Shown here piece by piece: positions 54,508 to 64,000 of a stretch of 64,000 nt of DNA. A program made the position numbers and the translations under genes. Source of the DNA: Megascapheus bottae (taxonomy: Eukaryota; Chordata; Mammalia; Rodentia; Geomyidae); assembly GCA_024803745.1 (NCBI GenBank), contig JANJXV010000130.1, positions 610,501-674,500 of the forward strand. The letters run 5' to 3'. Below the pieces are notes generated by a model, which was not told the origin of the DNA, made no database searches, and was given only the letters and a program-made list of their open reading frames with translations. The stretch's first letter is position 1. Each line of letters opens with the position of its first letter.

Positions 54508-56192
54508 CCTTTGGAGGGACCAGAGTGTAAGAATGACGTTTCGCCTATATCCAGTATGTGAGCTCAAGCTGATTGCCTCAGATACCCCCAGTCTTTAAGT
54601 ACTGGAAGGAGTACAACCTCATGTGAACCCACTTGCTAAAACACAAATGTTGGAGATATGAAGAAAGACAGATAGACAGAGAAAGAGATGGAAAGAGGAG
54701 AGACAGCAGACTGAAAGAGCTTCTACTGTGCCAAAGTAGTGGCAGCCACTTTATTGTATCATCCAGCTTCTGTCCTTCACACCCTCCCACCCCAACTCAA
54801 GATGGACAGACAAGAGGAAAAGCTTGATAAGGAAAAAGCAACAACAATCCACAGGCCAGTTCAGCCAGCCAGCTTAGGCACTGCCTCCTAGCTGGAAGTT
54901 ATAGAAAGCCAAGACACAGTACAGACACACTGACATTTTCTGAAGTCTGAAATGGAGAAGGGTGGGGCGGGGTGTTCTATTTGGGAACCTGAGCATGTCT
55001 CCTCAGATTCCCTTCCATTCGATTGTATACGTTCATTCCACTGGCTGAAGATCAAGCCCCCAGCTCCACACTCTCCCTCCTACAATCTCCAGCACAGTTC
55101 CCTCTGCGTCCCCTTCTGGCCCAGCAAATTACAAAGACAACTTCCAGTAGCAGGTGGCTACTGGACACATGGCTGGGTAAAGTCCAGAGCAGAAACAAAA
55201 ACAGAAACCCAATCTCCTCTGAAAGCTCCACAGTAAACAGAACTCTCATCCAAAGGCGGCCTCCTAGATCCCCAGCAGCCATTGCTAGGCTGATTCCTCT
55301 TCCCCAATAAAGCAGTGCCTGGAATGACAAGGTAAAGGACTGACTTCCTATCCCCATCAGGCTGGGTATCAAACGCCTTCCCTCCTCCAGGTCACCCCAC
55401 CTTCCCAAAGGCTCGGCTTGCTCTCCATCGGTTAGAAGACCACAAGGCCTTGCACAATACAATTCAATTTTAGCAATGGTTCCACGTCCACTGAGAAGTG
55501 GGCAGAGTCTCAGTGTGAGGGCAGCCTTTCTTTATGGCCTCCACTTTAGAAAAATGACAACATTATCCTTTAGATTTCTTAAGGAAAGAAAACAGAGCCA
55601 AAGTAGGCTGCAGCATCCAGCTGGGGTCTAAGACCTTGTTCATAATACCCGAGAAACTTCAAAACCTTACGCAAGGACAATGCCTAGTATAACATGCCCA
55701 TTGATAGCGAAGAAGCCCAAGAAAACTAGGCCATGGGTATAAGGAGAGGCAAAAATAGTGATACATGGGCGGAGAGACACACACCCGAGAGCTTTTCCTT
55801 CCTACTTTAAGAACAGAATTGAATGGGAGCGGTGGCTTTCAGTGGGACGTCAAAACTGCCTCACAACTCTGGCAGGAGCTAACTTTGTTTTCTAAATTTA
55901 AAGACATTGCAGTTTCTATAATTCGTCTCCAATGAAACTATACTTTTTTTTCTTTTTTAGTACTGGCATTGTTGCTAACTCACTGTATAGACACAGTCTT
56001 TTTCCAGAATGTTCAGTTTACTCATCTGTAAACTGGGAACACTCTACATAATGCCTGAAAGGTTTGGGTAGGGCTGCTGTGAAAAGCCAAATGATCCAGG
56101 ACAAAGCAGAGGCCATTCCTGTCTTCTGAAATGAACAGATACCAGAGAGAATGAAGTTCATGTAGGCATACAATGGAATATAGATTGAGTTT

Positions 56193-56195
<3 letters not shown>
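54508..56195. other. Unique sequence with MIR trace
   Basis: About 1.7 kb. A MIR fossil lies at about 56005-56110 ('gttcagtttactcatctgtaaactggg'). The 136-codon minus ORF at 55052-55462 and 94-95-codon plus ORFs across the same stretch have no recognisable domains. No gene assigned. Confidence 0.4.
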
Positions 56196-56238
<43 letters not shown>

Positions 56239-56241
56239 GCA
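56196..56241 (+). repeat. (CA)n microsatellite
   Basis: About 20 ca repeats ending in cgcacgcac. Confidence 0.96.
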
Positions 56242-56534
56242 CAAAATCCCACAGTGACTGACAACTCACAAAGTTTCCAATTCTTCCTGACTAGCATACT
56301 TCCCAAAAAACAGCAGTCATTTCAAAGGCAAAGGGGTAAGGCCATTTTCAAGGTCATCAGTCAAGGTTAAAGAGCATCCTGATCCTTGGGCTGTATTTCT
56401 CTCTCTAACCCTCTCTCTCCCCCTTGGATCATGACTCATTAGCATGAATGTGTCAGAGTGTCTTGTAGCAGGAAAGAAGCAGATCTAAATGAGTTCTTTT
56501 CTAACAGAAGCAGCCATGTATAAAGATGGCACTG

Positions 56535-56628
56535 ATCAATCATTCACTCGATAAAATATCTACTTGAACTGGTCATACGTTATCCTCTAGGCACTGAAAA
56601 TACAACAGTGGGCAAAGACACTCACAGC
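56535..56628 (-). repeat. L2 fossil, antisense
   Basis: 'caatcattcactcgataaaatatc' ... 'ctctaggcactgaaaatacaacag' ... 'gggcaaagac' match the antisense L2 3' end (attcattcaacaaatatttattgagc ... ctaggtgctggggatacaacagtgaac). Confidence 0.6.
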
Positions 56629-56629
56629 T

Positions 56630-56893
56630 ATAGGCTGGATGCTGTGACTCATGCCTGTAATTTCCAGGAATGAGTAGATTTTCATGACCTCTGGGGTGTT
56701 GTGATCAGTAAGATTCCCTTTTGAGGACAGCCCAGGCAAAAAAATTGCAAGACCCTAGGTCAACGAACAAACTGGGCATAGTGGCTGATATCTGCCATTG
56801 GGCAGCATAGATAGGAGACTCGCCATCTAATTCAAGGCTGGGCAGAAACATGAGACTCTAGTCATAAAAATTACATTCATACCTGTAAAAAAA
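56630..56893 (+). repeat. Dimer of B1-like monomers
   Basis: First monomer 'ggctggatgctgtgactcatgcctgtaatttcc', second 'actgggcatagtggctgatatctgcc' ... 'tcaaggctgggcagaaacatgagactc', ending in a 10-A tail. Confidence 0.55.
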
Positions 56894-56894
56894 A

Positions 56895-58400
56895 AAGAAT
56901 CACTTCCAGCTTGGAGAAAAAAGATAAAATCTTTTTAAAGGCAATGATGCCACATTATTACAAGCTTTGGGATGGGGCAGAGGGGACAAGCCCAAGGTGC
57001 TGTGATAATCAGGAAAGGTTCTTCAGTGGTGACTTTGGCCTCTACCCCCACTGGATACTGGCTGATGCTTCGAGCCAAAGGCAATGAGAAAGTGTTCCAG
57101 ACATTGCAGGGCATTTATTCCCTGGAAAGACTCAATCCTGCCTTCATTTGAGCCATCATGGTAAAAGGTCAAATCCCATTGTGCACAGGTAGAGATACAA
57201 ATGAGGGTCCCTCTCCCGAGCCTCAGCTTTTTCTATTCCAGCCAATGCATCCTGTACATCAGTTCTGCCTCTAAATGACTCCAGTGTTGACTCAGAAAAA
57301 AAAATAAAATAAAATGAAATGAAACTTTCAGAACAGATGTCCCTTCTCCAATCTCTCCAGTTTTCTCAGACATTAAATCAAGGATGATTTTTTTCTTCCT
57401 TTCTTTTTTTTTCCTGTCTCTCCCCACCCCCACAGTGGAGGCAAAAAGAGAGATACAATTGGATGCAGTCTCATCCAAACCAGCAGTGGGGTGCTGGCTG
57501 TCAAAACAACCACCATCCTGGTGGATCTCTGCCCAGTTCTAGGGGTCACTGCAATGGATTGGGTGATTTGACATTTCCTCCTAAGATGTGCATTTATTTT
57601 AAAATCCCCTTATTCCCCTCCTAGCTCCCCCCATGCCCTAAGTTTGCTCTGCGATGAAATCCACTGATGTATTTAGGAAGGAGAGAGGGAACAGCAGCTC
57701 GTTCCATGCAGCAGAAACACGATGGGGACAATTTCCTTCGTTCCCTCTTTGTGTAACAGTGAGGCGGCTATGGAGTTTGTCTTCCCTCACTCCAATTACC
57801 CTGCCAGACAAAGATAGTTTTCTGTAGAAGCGTCCTGAACATGTAATTTTATTACCTTAGCACTGATTTTAACATAATTCATGTAATTTCTTGTGCGGAA
57901 GCAAAGTTACCTTTCTAAACACCTGGCAAAATGAGAGCTGATGGATTTTTCTTAAACTCCCACTAACTCTCCCCTCCCTGTAGAAGTTTCTGCTAAAAGA
58001 AGAAACATGAAGAGGTGCTTTGCTCCTATGGCCTCCCTAGACACAGAAAAGGGCTGGCAGTGCCTTCCTTGCTTGATTTTCTCTGACGCCCCATGTCACA
58101 CACAGCCGTCCTATGAAGGTATAAGAGGCCAAGCCTCCTACACAAGTGACAGCGAGAGTGGGGACACTCATATAGGGCCATCTCATATGCATTCCTGGGT
58201 GCTTAGTAACCTCATCAACATCCCCCACCCCAATCTCTCTACCCATTCAACCCCAAACTCCAATTAACTTTATTTATTATCAAATGAAACAAACAGAGAG
58301 TTCTATACTTTAGTCCCTCGGGTGGCTCTAGTCTATTCCCAGGACCCAAATAGGAGGCAGAAGAAAAAGTAACTTCATTCTGTGTGTAAATGGAGTTCAT
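56895..58400. other. Unique sequence, no gene seen
   Basis: About 1.5 kb; includes a small aaataaaataaaat run near 57300. ORFs of 69-86 codons (58007-58267) have no recognisable domains. Confidence 0.35.
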
Positions 58401-58402
58401 GA

Positions 58403-58635
58403 GCCTGGCACCGGTGTCTCACTCCTAGAAATCTAGCTATTCTGGACTCTGAGATCTGAGGTTCATGGTTTGATGCCAGCCCAGGAAAGACAAATACAAG
58501 GACTTTTATCTCCAATTAACCATCAAAAAGCTGGAAGGTGGTGTGGCTCAAGTGATACAGTGTCATCACTGAATGAAAAAGCCAAGTAAGAGCACAAGGC
58601 CCCGAGCTTAAGCACAAACACTGGAAGATAGGCAG
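58403..58635 (+). repeat. 7SL-Geo SINE whose tail became a purine array
   Basis: 'ctggcaccggtgtctcactcctag', 'ggactctgagatctgaggttcatgg', linker 'cttttatctccaattaacc', Geo half 'ggtgtggctcaagtgatac', 'ccccgagcttaagc'. Confidence 0.85.
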
Positions 58636-58637
58636 AC

Positions 58638-58782
58638 CAGCAAGACAGGAAGGAAGGGAGAGAGGAGGGAGGGAGGGAAGAGGAGAGGAGAGAGGAGGGG
58701 AGGGGAAGGGGAAAGGAAAAGGGAAAGGGAAAGGAAAGGAAAGAGGAAGGGGAAGGAGAAAGGGAAGGAAAGAAAAGAGAAT
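58638..58782 (+). repeat. Polypurine (GGAA/GGGA)n array
   Basis: Starts at the 3' end of the SINE and alternates (ggaagggaga) and (ggaaa) units. ORFs over it are Ser/Pro/Phe low-complexity on the minus strand. Confidence 0.95.
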
Positions 58783-58929
58783 TTATAGCCAATCAAAAGT
58801 CTCAAAGGAGTGACCTGAGACGATCTAAAAGGTAATTTACCATCATTTCTCTCACAACCACATCCTGCAATTTTCCTCTAGCACCAATAGTTCCATCTGC
58901 ACAGCAGAGAGCCATAATTAAACATTCCT

Positions 58930-59115
58930 TTCTCATTTATTCAGCAAGTGCTTGTAGACTGCTCCACACCAAGCCCCAGGGGTCAGCATTTGGAGGCAGC
59001 AACTCCTTTGATTCTCATTACAATGGTGTGGGACAGGGGGCGGGAGCCCATTTCACAGATGACAGCCCAGAGGCCTTGAGTGGAAGCCAATGGAGAGCAC
59101 ACGGGAATACAAACT
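58930..59115 (-). repeat. L2/MIR fossils
   Basis: 'tttattcagcaagtgcttgtagactgc' resembles antisense L2; 'agcccatttcacagatgacagcccagaggcc' near 59046 is a MIR core. Confidence 0.5.
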
Positions 59116-60358
59116 AGGCCATTTACTTCCCTTGTTGGGGAGGGGGTCTTAATTAGAAGATGATAGTGGGAATGTATAGCTCCTGGCTCCATCATTCAGC
59201 AGCGGGTAGACTTGGGCAGGTGGCCTGGTGTTTGTCAGTGCCAATCTAGTTAGTTTTAGCAGGGAGTTGGAAATGATTTCTTGTGGAAGAATAGCAGTGA
59301 GGACAAAACCCCCCACTGGATGTAGCACCCCTGCATCTCCAGTTCCAGAAGTAAGTCACCATGACACTGAGACACAAATGACAAGAGGATGAACATCTGA
59401 TTCTGGGCCACCATCTTGTCTGGCTAGGATGACTGTACCAGCCTCCTGAATAGTCTTTCTGCTTTTTTTCCCCTCATTGCCTGTGGCAGGTTCTTTGCAA
59501 AGATGTCTGTAATTATTCCCGTCTCTGGATCACACCCAGGCTGTGCAGTTTGGCAGTATCTCCCCTTAGGAAGTAGAGTCTATTTATCCACCTCTTGAGT
59601 TCAGTTTGGCTTCCATGGTTGCCTTGGCCCAAAAGAATCAAGTAGACATGACAGTGTGCCAATGCTGAGGCCGGGCTTCACGAGCATTCCTGCATCTCTG
59701 CTCTCTGTATGCCTTGCTCAGGTTCAACTCAGTGAGCGCTGAAGAGCTCATGGCTCAGAACAGAATCAGTGAAGGACTCGGCCAAAGGAACAAAGCTAAA
59801 CCGCCCGACCCCATCCCAGAGGGTTCCATACGTTGGTTCCCGACACAGCGCTGCTCAGACATGGCAGTGGGAGAATGAGGGAGGGGGAGATGATTAGACC
59901 CATTCATTATTGGAACCCTAAGTTCCTGGCACTATTTGGAGGTGGTAGTGATTAAGTTGACAGTGCCTGGATGAGGAAGTGCCTGCCTCTGAAGGGTGTT
60001 CTGCATGGCCCCTTCCCGTCCCTCTCTCTGCCTCCTGGCTTTCACAAGGTGAGCAATTCTGGGCTCCAACACTCAACCCCACCCTGGGCCCTCAGCCATG
60101 AAGCCAAGCTATCCCTGACTGAATCCTCTGCAAGTATAAGCAAAAATAAAATGTTTCCTCACCGAAAATGGCTCCTTCTGGGTCTTCACCATACTACTGG
60201 AAAAGTCTGACTAGCCAGAACACAGAGAACAAAGCAAGAGCAAACAAAGGCAATTATTATTTTTACTGGCTCGGTTCTGTAGTGGCTTTGGGCTCTCAAC
60301 CCATAGCTGACCCAATCCTCTCCAAACTCCACAGGCAGCGTGAGAGTTTGTAAATCCT
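59116..60358. other. Unique sequence, no gene seen
   Basis: About 1.2 kb. ORFs of 61-79 codons (59971-60353 plus) without recognisable domains. Confidence 0.35.
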
Positions 60359-60359
60359 C

Positions 60360-60436
60360 CTATGGATTTGAGGTGCTTGCCTAGCGTGTGAGGAGACCCA
60401 CCCTCCCCAGGTTCCATCCCCAGCACCACAAAATAA
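60360..60436 (+). repeat. ID-type SINE monomer
   Basis: 'atttgaggtgcttgcctagcgtgtgagg' and 'ggttccatccccagcacc' with an A tail match an ID monomer; the very 5' end is missing. Confidence 0.65.
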
Positions 60437-60909
60437 TACATGAATATGTAGATTAATAACTGTGTATACATTTGCATAGATATCTACAGACGAGTTGGAG
60501 AGCCTCCCTTCTCTGATTACAGCGCTCTAAGGAGAGCATACTCGTCTTGTTTAGAAGACAATTCAATGATGATAACTCACTTTTTGCATGATGGAGCCCT
60601 GGGCTACTTTTCTGAGTTCATCACTCAAAAAATCTCCCAACAGCTTGCCATTCTCTGACCACGTTGCCATTTCTTTCATCCCTATGCAGGCCCTTAGTAT
60701 AGCCCTTACTGCATGCTCGCTCTCTCTCTCTCCTCCCCCCCTTCTCTGAAGACTCCTTTCCCCTGAGTGCAAATGGCTGCCTCCTCTTCCTGATTGAAGT
60801 CTTGGCTCTGGTGGTCACTCCACAGTGGGTCTCCCAGGTCCCCCATGGTCATAGGCATTGTCTGTACTCTACTCAATTCATTCTATTAAAATAACAATGC
60901 TTATCAGAG
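60437..60909. other. Unique sequence, no gene seen
   Basis: Includes a short (tc)n run at about 60718-60732; nothing else recognised. Confidence 0.35.
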
Positions 60910-61129
60910 CTGGGCGTCAGGGGCTCACACCCATAATCCTTACTGCTCAAGAGGCTGAAATCTGAGAATCATGGCTCGAAACTAAGTCGGGTCAGAAAAG
61001 TCCAAGAGACTCTTATCTTCGATGGAGCGACAAAACACCAGAAGCAGAGCTGTGGCTCAAGTGGTAGAGTGTCAGTCCTGAACAAAAGAGCAAAGAGAGA
61101 GTCCCCAAGTCCTGAGTTCAAGCCCTAGG
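60910..61129 (+). repeat. 7SL-Geo SINE whose tail became a (CA)n array
   Basis: 'gctgggcgtcaggggctcacacccataatcc', linker 'gactcttatcttcgatgg', Geo half 'gcagagctgtggctcaagtgg', end 'gagttcaagccctagg', then directly (aca)/(ca)n. Confidence 0.9.
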
Positions 61130-61149
61130 ACACAGACACACAGACACAC

Positions 61150-61212
<63 letters not shown>
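61130..61212 (+). repeat. (CA)n microsatellite with CAGA interruptions
   Basis: About 40 ca steps with three 'gaca' interruptions; grows from the tail of the preceding SINE. Confidence 0.96.
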
Positions 61213-61217
<5 letters not shown>

Positions 61218-61277
61218 TATAAATATAACTTCATTGGTATCTGAAAAGATCACTACAGCACCAAATGGAGAAGACAT

Positions 61278-61365
61278 TCTCTGAGGACAGGAACTGTTTC
61301 TCCCATATCCACTACCAGACCCCTAGTATCAGTCCAGGAGCCCACCAACAATTAAGTAATTGATA
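61278..61365 (+). repeat. L2 fossil
   Basis: 'tctgaggacaggaactgtttctcccatatcc' ... 'cctagtatcagtccaggagcccaccaacaatt' follows the L2 3' end (agggcagggactgtgtctt ... cccagcacctagcacagtgcctgg). Confidence 0.5.
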
Positions 61366-61424
61366 GGTGACCTCAGGAAGGCAAGAGGGCCCTTTGGTCC
61401 AGACAGATCTCCAATTTTCTAACC

Positions 61425-61508
61425 CTCTCTCTCCTTCCCCATTTCTGTCTCCCTCCCTCAATCCCTCCTTCGCTCCCTCCCTCCCTCCTTCTCTCTCTCC
61501 TTCTCTCA
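61425..61508 (+). repeat. Polypyrimidine (CCCT)n stretch
   Basis: C+T-rich stretch with (ccctccctcctt) units, pyrimidine on plus. Flanking ORFs on both strands are low complexity. Confidence 0.85.
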
Positions 61509-61514
61509 CCCACC

Positions 61515-62488
61515 CCCAAACCCGAGTAGCTTGTGAAAAATATAGCAAGAATTATGTCCTATGACTGCCAGATGTGCAGCCCAAGAAGGAAGTGGAATTA
61601 AACCTGAAAATCACATCAACAGGCAAAGCAATGCTGTGAAGCCCTATTAAAGCCACAGCGAGCAGACTGCTGTTGTCTCCCCATCTCATCAACAGATGAT
61701 GAAGGAAAAGGGGAAAAATATCAACCCCCCTCTTTGTGGGGGGGTCTTCCTGGGGTGGGGGTGGAGAAGGGATGATGACTCCCCTCGATCTCTCAGTTCC
61801 ATGTGTGACGTCCTTACAGGCACAAAGGAAAACTGTCTCAAATCTTGTCTGTCCTAAGAGGCTGGGGGTACCTGCTTTAATGAACTACTTTTGTGGACAA
61901 GTTGCCCCCCATGGGCCTCTGCTCAGCTCCCCACTCCTGTCTCCCCAGCAGAGAAAGAAATGGATGCCTTATGTTCTTCATCTAGTTTTGGCTCAGCCTC
62001 ACAGAACCAAATCAGCCTTGTAAATGAAACTAGGGGAGACCCCGCCTTTACTGCTGGGGTCACAGGAAGGCCACAGAGACATCTTGCTGGACCTACATGG
62101 TCGCATTCATTTGAATGAGTGACAATATATGAACGTAAGGGATTTTATACTAAAATAAAGTACCTATGTCCAGTTTCTCCTAGAAAAACCAGTCATCATG
62201 GAGCCCACATTCCCCCAGCCCCAAACGCTGCCACTGTTGATGAAGATTAAATGTCTGGACTTCATCTCAGCTCACTTCACATAATGTCACTTCTATACCT
62301 CATAGACACTGAGTCTGCAGCCTTTCTTACACCTACATTTACAAACACACTTGTTCACAGAGTAGTGAAAGGAACAGACATCAACTCTTGGTGGTCAAAC
62401 CCGCTGCAGGCCATGAACAGCCATCTTTGCTAGATAGTCATCTTGAACTGAAGAGAAGAGCCAAGATTTTTCTGTAGCCTTCACCTGG
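61515..62488. other. Unique sequence, no gene seen
   Basis: About 970 bases; a 95-codon plus ORF at 61736-62023 begins in a G-rich run and shows no domain. Confidence 0.35.
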
Positions 62489-63022
62489 AGTGAGGAGGAG
62501 GAGGAGGAGGAGGAGGAGGAGGAGGAGGAGGAGGAGAAGGAGGAGGAGGAGGAGGAAGAGAAGAACAAGAAGAAGAGCAGGAAGGAGAGGAAGGGAAGGA
62601 AGAGAATGAAGAGAAGAACCAGAAGAAGAGGAGGAGGAAGAGGAAGAGAATGAGGAATGATGAAGAGAAGAACAAGAAGAAGAGGAGGAAAGGAAGAGAA
62701 TGGGGAGGATGAAGAGAAGAACAAGAAGAAGAGGAAGAGGAAGAGGAAAGGAATGAGGAGGATGAAGAGAAGAACAAGAAGAGGAGGAGGAAGAAGAAGG
62801 GGAGGAGGAGAATGAAGAGAAGAACAAGAAGAGGAGGAGAAGAAGAGAATGAGAAGGACAAAGAGAAGAGCAAGAAGAAGAGGAGGAGGAAGAGGAGGAG
62901 AATGAGGAGGAGGTGGAGGAGGAGGAAGAGGAGGAGGAGGAGGGGGAGGAGGAGGAGGAGGAAGAGGAGGAGGAGGAAGGAAAAGAAAAGGAGGAAGAGG
63001 AGAAGGAGGAGGAGGAAGATGA
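62489..63022 (+). repeat. 534-bp polypurine array with a higher-order ~50-bp unit
   Basis: A+G with scattered c and t. The left end is clean (gga)n. From about 62554 a core 'gaagagaagaacaag' recurs at about 62554, 62608, 62662, 62711, 62764, 62814 and 62860, giving spacings of 46-54 bases, so the middle is a minisatellite. The right end returns to (gga)n. The 195-219 codon minus ORFs (Ser/Leu/Pro) and 81-codon plus ORF (Arg/Lys/Glu) are translations of this array. Confidence 0.94.
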
Positions 63023-64000
63023 CATTCTCTCTGCATAAGCACCAGCTTTGGCTATGATTAAAGATCATCTCAGAAGAATAGAAACACAAGGGGAAAATGG
63101 CAAGAACAATCATAATGAATACAATCATAAATACAATCATGTACGGTGGATTGCCGACTGTTCAAAATCCATATCTCCATACCGTTACCCTGCCGTAGCT
63201 AACTGGAGCATAAATGTGGGTCCCGTGTGCCTTTGGTGCCTCTAAGGACTCTGGAATTTCTAGGACCTTAGTAGATGAAGAAAAACATACGCACCCCCAA
63301 CCCAGGAGTCAGTACCCACCATGATGGTTAAGATCAAACAGGTATGGCTCCAAGCCTGACTTGCCCTTATCTCTGTAGCTTCCAGTATATCCCCAGGCCT
63401 TGGTTTTTTTTTTAATCTGTAAAATGGGTATAACAACAAATGTGCTAACCTGAAACGTTTGTTGGGAAGGACAGATCAGTTTGAGGTGTACAGCATGCTT
63501 GGCACAATGTTCTGGCACGCCATGGATAGGACTGTGTTTCCATGATCCGTTTTGACATAGGACCATAAAGATCCCAGGGTCTTAATCAGGGGCCGGCTGA
63601 TGCTGACACAGAATTCAAGAAATTCTGCAGCTGGCTCTAGGAACCATAAACGCGAGCAGGGAATGGTCCCAGAAGGAGTTGGGAGAGACATTTTCAGAAC
63701 CACAGAGGTTCTTACCTCTTACATTCCTCCTCTCCTTACCACCCCAGCTGCCAAGATAAGCCACCTCGAGGAATCATCAGGAAAGAAATATCACATCACA
63801 ACTGCAGAACTTGAGCATAATATACTGCAGACTCAAGAGGGAGAGGGGAAAGAGAAAACTAAAATAAAAACTGTAAATTTATTACAAGGTTCAATATTTC
63901 TGTCTGAAAAAGAAATCAAGAGTTCTACAGTTAGTACTGAAAATCCAAAGTACTACGTTTGCTACAAGAACTTGAATTTTATTTTACCAGAAACAAACTT
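63023..64000. other. Unique sequence with MIR trace at the window end
   Basis: A MIR fossil lies at about 63395-63500 ('ccttggttttttttttaatctgtaaaatggg'). Minus ORFs of 75-85 codons at 63309-63703 show no domain. The last 150 bases are A-rich and unrecognised. Confidence 0.4.

Noticed and set aside
55052..55462. 136-codon minus ORF with a hydrophobic segment
   Set aside because: Overlapped by plus-strand ORFs of 94-95 codons in the same unique stretch; no domain, no splice sites of note and no conservation information.
62395..63140. ORFs of 195-219 codons on the minus strand
   Set aside because: Ser/Leu/Pro low-complexity translations of a homopurine array, open in several frames at once; no start context, domain or splice support.

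Overview
This is mammalian nuclear DNA, almost certainly from a geomyoid rodent (kangaroo rat, pocket mouse or pocket gopher group). The diagnostic signal is a dense population of SINEs. One family has a tRNA-Ala-like left half followed by a right half that I recognise as the IDL-Geo family of Geomyoidea. A second family has a 7SL/B1-like left half and the same Geo-type right half. Five 3'-truncated LINE-1 copies of one subfamily, many MIR/L2 fossils and numerous microsatellites complete the picture. No bacterial, viral or organellar gene block is present. I cannot tell the species or the chromosome.

Genes: I see no coding gene that I can name. The only protein-like reading frames with a recognisable family are the C-terminal ends of LINE-1 ORF2 near 13.5-14.0 kb (minus) and 39.1-39.5 kb (plus); both are broken. 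Many other long ORFs are translations of purine-rich or tetranucleotide arrays and are not genes. Between 30.9 and 34.6 kb on the minus strand there is a chain of four short open segments, each flanked by good splice-site consensus and with compatible phases. I record them as low-confidence candidate exons of an unidentified gene. The window is best read as intergenic or deep intronic sequence.

Layout. 0-5 kb: MIR/L2 fossils, then a cluster of plus-strand SINEs, one with a perfect 13-bp target duplication. 5-13 kb: purine tract, minus-strand SINEs, an old L1 fragment, and a four-phase tetranucleotide array. 13-14 kb: L1 copy with an internal tandem duplication. 14-25 kb: nested SINEs, MIRs, an ancient retroelement with a 53-bp tandem duplication, and AT-rich DNA. 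25-30 kb: unique GC-richer segment, SINEs whose tails became purine arrays, and an ancient L1M-like 3' end. 30-35 kb: candidate exons, an LTR-like segment and a three-layer SINE nest. 35-45 kb: L1 copies, SINEs, a hAT-like MITE and unique sequence. 45-54 kb: GC-richer segment, SINEs, an L1 inserted inside a SINE, and another L1 3' end. 54-64 kb: mostly unique sequence with MIR/L2 traces, two SINEs with expanded tails, and a 530-bp purine array with a hidden ~50-bp higher-order period.

The main biology visible is retroelement history: L1-style integration (A-rich tails, target duplications) of both L1 and SINEs, nesting that orders insertions in time, and microsatellites growing from SINE tails. 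All boundaries were set by eye and are approximate unless target duplications are stated.
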